Shown in pieces: positions 5,565 through 8,948 of a stretch of 8,948 nt of DNA; within the stretch, counting starts at the first letter, position 1; each line of letters begins with the position of its first letter. The translations under genes and the position numbers were made by a program. The notes beneath the pieces are model-generated. The model made no database searches, was not told the origin of the DNA, and worked only from the letters and a program-made list of their open reading frames with translations. The DNA comes from Planctomycetes bacterium UBA1135 (GTDB lineage Bacteria > Planctomycetota > UBA1135): assembly GCA_002311925.1 (NCBI GenBank), contig DCAK01000029.1:13441-22388 (forward strand), written 5' to 3'.

Positions 5565-7925
5565 ATGCAACGCCCATTCTTCATCCTCCTTTTCGCGCTC
5601 CTTCTCGCCCCTGGAGCCATCGCTCTTCAGGATTCCGCCGCCGATTTGGAGGCCCGCCTGGAGAGACTTTGCGTGGAATTGGAAGCCAAGAGGGAAGATT
5701 TCCACGTCCCCGGAATGGGATTCGCCCTGTTTAGGGGAGACAAGGTTCTCCTGACCCGGGGCTTCGGGTTGGCGGACATCAAAAATTCCGTCGCCGCGGA
5801 TGCCGACACTTTTTTCAGCATTGGGTCTTCCACCAAGGCCTTCACCACCACCCTGGTGGCCATGCTGGCTGAAGACGGGAAACTCGGTTGGGACGACCCC
5901 GTTGCCGAGCACATCCCATGGTTCGACCCGGAGGTGAAGGGTGAGGAGGGCGACCGCGTTCTCCTACGGGACCTTGCCTGCCACCGGGTGGGCTACCCGA
6001 GAATGGGTCTTCTCTGGGCTTCCGGGAAAGTGGATGAAGAAACCATCCTCAGGACGGCCTCTCTGGCGAAGCCCATGGCCCCATTCCGCAAAAAGTTTCT
6101 CTACAACAACGTGATGTACCTCGCACTAGGCGAGGCAGCGGCCGCCGCCGGGGGCAAGCCGTGGGAAGGGCTTCTCAAGGAACGGATTCTCAATCCCTTG
6201 GGAATGGAGCAGACCGTTTGGACCGTCTCCGCCGCCCGGGACGGAGGGAAGGCTGCAGTCGGGTACCTGTGGGAAAAGGACGAGAAACGCTTCAAGGCCG
6301 TGGAGCCTCAAAGCGTTGGCCGGGCGAAACCCGCCGGGGCCATCTGGTCATCCGCAAACGAGATGGCCCGCTGGGGACGCTTTCAACTCAACCGAGGCAA
6401 GGTCGGGGATACGTCCATCATCGATTCCAACGCCATCGAAGAAACCTGGGAAACTCAGATTGAGATGGGGCCCGGCAGCGGCTATGCCCTCGGATGGATG
6501 ACGGAGGAATGGCAGGGCCATCGGGTCATCCACCACGGAGGCAACGTCAACGGCTTCAGTGCAATGGTCGCCTTCCTCCCGGACGACGACCTCGGCTGCG
6601 TTGCCCTCTCCAATGCCAGCGTGACCCCGCTGGTGAGCATCGTCCCCTCCACCACTTGGAAGCACATGCTGGGCCCCGCCCCGGGGGAAGAATCAGGAAA
6701 GAGCCTGGACCTGGGAGAGTTCCTGGGACGCTATCACGCCGATTTCGCCACCTTCGACAACGACGTCTTCACCGTCAGCGAAAAGGATGGCGTACTGCAT
6801 TTGGATGTTCCCGGACAAATGGACTTCGCCTTGAATCCGCCCGACGAAGAAGGGAAATGGGCCTTCGCAATGACCGACACCGTCAAGATTTCTTTCGACC
6901 GGGACGATGACGGAAATGTGACCAACCTCAACATGTTCCAGGGCCCGATGATGTTCGAATTGCCGAGGGAAGGGGTGGAAAGGGTCCCTGAAATCCCCCT
7001 GGACGACCTTGAACCCTATTTGGGCACCTACCGGAACGAAGGCCAAGCATGGTCCATCGTCATCCACGGTGACCGCCTCGCCGTCGACGTGCCCAGCGAG
7101 ATGGTGTACGAACTGCATCCTCCCGATGAGGACGGGAAATGGAAGTTTCGAGCCACCGACTCCATGGCCCTTTCCCTCGACATGGGAGAGGACGGTCGCG
7201 CGGAGCGCTTGCACGTCTATAAGAATGGCGAGATGGTTCAGGAGCTGGAGAGGGCCCCCGACTCGGAAGAAATGGGATTGGCCGGAATTGAAGACCTCCG
7301 CAGGGCCAGGGGCACCTCTAAGCGACGCGCGGCCACCGCGAATCTCGGAGGTCTTCGCTTCGAATGCGTCATGGATTTTCCCCATGCAGGAATCGAGGCC
7401 GAAATGGAGATTCTGGCCGATGGGAACCAGAGGCTCTTCTCTTTCCTCGACGCCGGTATTTTCGGCAATGAAAGCACCTACTCGGATGGGGAAACCGGCT
7501 GGTTGAAGAGCGACTTCCAGGAGGACCAAGAATTCGGAGCGGCCAAAGCCTTCGAAATTCTGCTGGGGGGACCTTGGACGCTCCTTGCGCCTTGGGAGGA
7601 CATTTTCGAGGAAGTCAAGGTGATTAAGAGAATGGCCCGGGGTAAAAAATCTACTCTCAAAGTCAGGCTGACCCCTTCCATCGGAGACCCCTGGACTGTT
7701 TGGGTGGATGAAGAGACAGGTCAAGTCCTGGAGTTGCATGCGATTGCAACGGAGCAAGGGTTGTCCATGCCACTCCAGCAAACTTTCTCCGATTGGAGTG
7801 AAATCGCCGGAATCTCCTATCCCTTCACCTCTGAAATCGTCATTCCCGGGAACGCCCGCTTCCTGGTGCGGGTGAAGGATGTGGAAACGGGGCTGACCTT
7901 TTCGGACGACGACTTTCGGCCCTAG
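5565..7925 (+). CDS. Exported serine hydrolase (class C beta-lactamase/PBP fold) with tandem DUF3471-like repeats and LolA-like C-terminal region
   Basis: This 786-residue protein has a signal peptide (1-20, probable cut after AIA) and should act in the periplasm or outside. Residues about 30-365 form a beta-lactamase-family serine hydrolase: SSTK at 88-91 supplies nucleophile Ser88 and Lys91, YNN at 180-182 is the YxN motif, and HGG at 324-326 replaces KTG, as in many esterases and peptidases of the family. The role may be peptide, D-amino-acid or ester hydrolysis; antibiotic resistance cannot be inferred. Residues 382-469 and 480-563 are two diverged copies of a DUF3471-like module (see repeat entry). 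Residues about 593-786 resemble the beta-rich LolA-like region found at the end of secreted planctomycete and acidobacterial hydrolases, which may bind a lipid or peptide. The family core is usually about 350-500 residues, so this is a long variant. ATG at 5565 gives an intact signal peptide. The next gene follows after six bases, suggesting one transcript. Confidence 0.92.
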   Translation: MQRPFFILLFALLLAPGAIALQDSAADLEARLERLCVELEAKREDFHVPGMGFALFRGDKVLLTRGFGLADIKNSVAADADTFFSIGSSTKAFTTTLVAMLAEDGKLGWDDPVAEHIPWFDPEVKGEEGDRVLLRDLACHRVGYPRMGLLWASGKVDEETILRTASLAKPMAPFRKKFLYNNVMYLALGEAAAAAGGKPWEGLLKERILNPLGMEQTVWTVSAARDGGKAAVGYLWEKDEKRFKAVEPQSVGRAKPAGAIWSSANEMARWGRFQLNRGKVGDTSIIDSNAIEETWETQIEMGPGSGYALGWMTEEWQGHRVIHHGGNVNGFSAMVAFLPDDDLGCVALSNASVTPLVSIVPSTTWKHMLGPAPGEESGKSLDLGEFLGRYHADFATFDNDVFTVSEKDGVLHLDVPGQMDFALNPPDEEGKWAFAMTDTVKISFDRDDDGNVTNLNMFQGPMMFELPREGVERVPEIPLDDLEPYLGTYRNEGQAWSIVIHGDRLAVDVPSEMVYELHPPDEDGKWKFRATDSMALSLDMGEDGRAERLHVYKNGEMVQELERAPDSEEMGLAGIEDLRRARGTSKRRAATANLGGLRFECVMDFPHAGIEAEMEILADGNQRLFSFLDAGIFGNESTYSDGETGWLKSDFQEDQEFGAAKAFEILLGGPWTLLAPWEDIFEEVKVIKRMARGKKSTLKVRLTPSIGDPWTVWVDEETGQVLELHAIATEQGLSMPLQQTFSDWSEIAGISYPFTSEIVIPGNARFLVRVKDVETGLTFSDDDFRP
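6708..7253 (+). repeat. Two tandem copies of a DUF3471-like module inside the serine hydrolase
   Basis: Copy one (6708-6971, residues 382-469) and copy two (7002-7253, residues 480-563) align without large gaps. Both open with a LG-Y motif (FLGRY, YLGTY), share DVP, then PPDEEGKW or PPDEDGKW, then a conserved TD and a later DG. Identity in the best 40 residues is roughly 45 percent by eye, pointing to an old internal duplication. Confidence 0.8.
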
Positions 7926-7931
7926 AAAACC

Positions 7932-8948
7932 ATGGCTTGGCTCGTTCTCCCAATCTGGCTCCAGAACCCTGTCCCAGAATTCGATCGGGATGTTCGACCA
8001 ATTCTTGAACAGAGTTGCCACGAGTGTCACGGACCATCTCGGCAGAAGGGGGGGCTGAGGCTCGACCAGAAGGCGGCCGCCTTCGCAGGGTCCTCGTTTG
8101 GAAGGGAACCGGTTCTCGTCCCGAACGACCTGGACGCAAGCACCCTCTGGTGGATGGTTTCCGATCCCAGCGACCCCGACCGGATGCCACCCGCCGACAA
8201 GAAACCCCCCTTGAGCCCGGAGCAAGTCGACATTCTCCGCCGGTGGATCGAGGGTGGCGCCCCTTGGCCCGATGACGGCGAAGCTCCTTCCTGGCCCAGC
8301 CGCCACTGGGCCTATTCCCCTCCAGACCGGCCTGAAATTCCTGAAGTGGAGGATGCGTCCTGGTGCAGAAACCCCGTGGACCGCTTCATTCTCGCCCGGC
8401 TCGAAGAAAAGGAGCTCAAGCCTTCCCCCACCGCAGACCCGCCCACTCTCGCCCGTAGATCTTCCCTGTACCTCACGGGTCTTCCTCCACCACCGGAATC
8501 CCTGGGTATATTCCTCGAGTCCACCGCTGCCAAAGCATGGACGACTTGGGTGGCCTCCCTATTTGGCTCGCCCCACTACGGCGAACAGCAAGCTCTTCGC
8601 TGGCTTGACCTTGCCCGTTATGCGGATTCGAACGGCTATGAGGTGGATCAAGACCGGTCCATCTGGCCCTGGAGAGACTGGGTCATTGACGCCTTCAACG
8701 CCGGAATGCCGTTCGACCAGTTCACCCGCGAGCAGCTGGCCGGTGACCTGATTCCCGACGCGACCGACGCCCAACGAGTGGCAACCGGATTTCACCGGAA
8801 CTCGATGACCAACACCGAGGGCGGCGTGGACCCCGAGGAATACCGGGTCGAAGCGGTCCTGGACAGGGTGAACACCACGGCGACCGTCTGGATGGGCGCC
8901 ACGATGGCTTGCGTCCAGTGCCATGACCACAAGTACGACCCGTTCTCG
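7932..8948 (+). CDS. PSCyt1-PSCyt2 (DUF1549) planctomycete cytochrome c-type protein, C-terminus off the right edge
   Basis: The frame is open to the last base; 339 residues are visible. Residues about 18-110 are a planctomycete cytochrome C domain (PSCyt1): CHECH at 29-33 is a heme c attachment motif, and Met85 in RMPP is the likely distal ligand. Residues about 145-339 are the PSCyt2/DUF1549 domain, with LTGLPP (181-186), YGEQQALRWLDLARYADSNG (216-235), EQLAGDL (267-273), ATGFHRN (284-290) and a second heme-like motif CVQCH at 327-331 followed by DHKYDP. These proteins usually continue into a DUF1553/PSD1 domain and often precede a DUF1501 gene; both would lie outside the window. Their role is unproven; an extracytoplasmic redox or polysaccharide-breakdown role is often proposed. 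ATG at 7932 is the only possible early start, because TAG at 7923-7925 lies in the same frame two codons upstream. The leader is short (hydrophobic residues 2-10) and has no basic residue. It follows the serine hydrolase after six bases. Confidence 0.93.
   Translation, partial: MAWLVLPIWLQNPVPEFDRDVRPILEQSCHECHGPSRQKGGLRLDQKAAAFAGSSFGREPVLVPNDLDASTLWWMVSDPSDPDRMPPADKKPPLSPEQVDILRRWIEGGAPWPDDGEAPSWPSRHWAYSPPDRPEIPEVEDASWCRNPVDRFILARLEEKELKPSPTADPPTLARRSSLYLTGLPPPPESLGIFLESTAAKAWTTWVASLFGSPHYGEQQALRWLDLARYADSNGYEVDQDRSIWPWRDWVIDAFNAGMPFDQFTREQLAGDLIPDATDAQRVATGFHRNSMTNTEGGVDPEEYRVEAVLDRVNTTATVWMGATMACVQCHDHKYDPFS

Noticed and set aside
7923..7931. Possible stop read-through fusing the serine hydrolase to the PSCyt protein
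   Set aside because: No read-through signal is visible, both proteins are full-length at their junction ends, and an ATG follows directly; ordinary operon spacing explains it.
6693..8306. A 537-residue open frame on the minus strand
   Set aside because: It is antisense to the serine hydrolase and PSCyt genes, whose catalytic motifs fix the plus strand; its translation shows no domain and it is explained by G+C-rich third positions.
1..8948. CRISPR arrays, phage, defence or insertion-sequence genes
   Set aside because: I looked for direct repeats, transposase or nuclease motifs and inverted ends and found none; every sizeable frame has a better housekeeping or secreted-enzyme explanation.

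Overview
This G+C-rich, densely coded window looks like a chromosomal segment from a bacterium of the PVC group, most likely a planctomycete. The strongest pointer is the right-edge gene, an export-type protein with a planctomycete cytochrome C domain (PSCyt1) followed by a DUF1549/PSCyt2 domain. A LamG-type secreted protein, several other secreted proteins, weak or absent Shine-Dalgarno sites and TTG starts all fit that group. No mobile element, integrase, tRNA, rRNA or CRISPR array is visible, and no gap between genes exceeds 70 bases.

Layout, left to right. (1) Minus-strand pair, 1-1951: a secreted alpha/beta hydrolase with a cutinase/PETase-like Ser-Asp-His triad and an extra C-terminal beta module, then a LamG-domain protein running off the left edge. 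The hydrolase stop and the LamG start share a TTGA overlap. (2) Plus strand, 2021-2863: a cytosolic class I SAM-dependent methyltransferase starting at TTG behind a good GGAGG site. (3) Minus strand, 2860-3939: a cytosolic Rieske oxygenase alpha subunit of choline-monooxygenase type. It converges on the methyltransferase, and both stop codons lie in one CTAG. (4) Minus strand, 3985-5496: a secreted protein of unknown function with beta-propeller-like repeats. (5) Plus-strand pair, 5565-8948: an exported serine hydrolase (class C beta-lactamase/penicillin-binding fold) with two tandem DUF3471-like repeats and a LolA-like C-terminal region, followed six bases after its stop by the PSCyt1-PSCyt2 protein, which is cut by the right edge.

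Five of the seven proteins appear to be exported, and several probably act on polymers, esters or peptides outside the cytoplasm. The other two are a methyltransferase and a Rieske oxygenase and look cytosolic. I see no convincing single new multi-gene system. The most interesting items are the PETase-like hydrolase with its appended module, the three-part serine hydrolase, the Rieske oxygenase with no visible reductase, and the compact gene junctions (two TTGA, one CTAG). Several starts are non-ATG and rest on reading-frame limits more than on ribosome binding sites.
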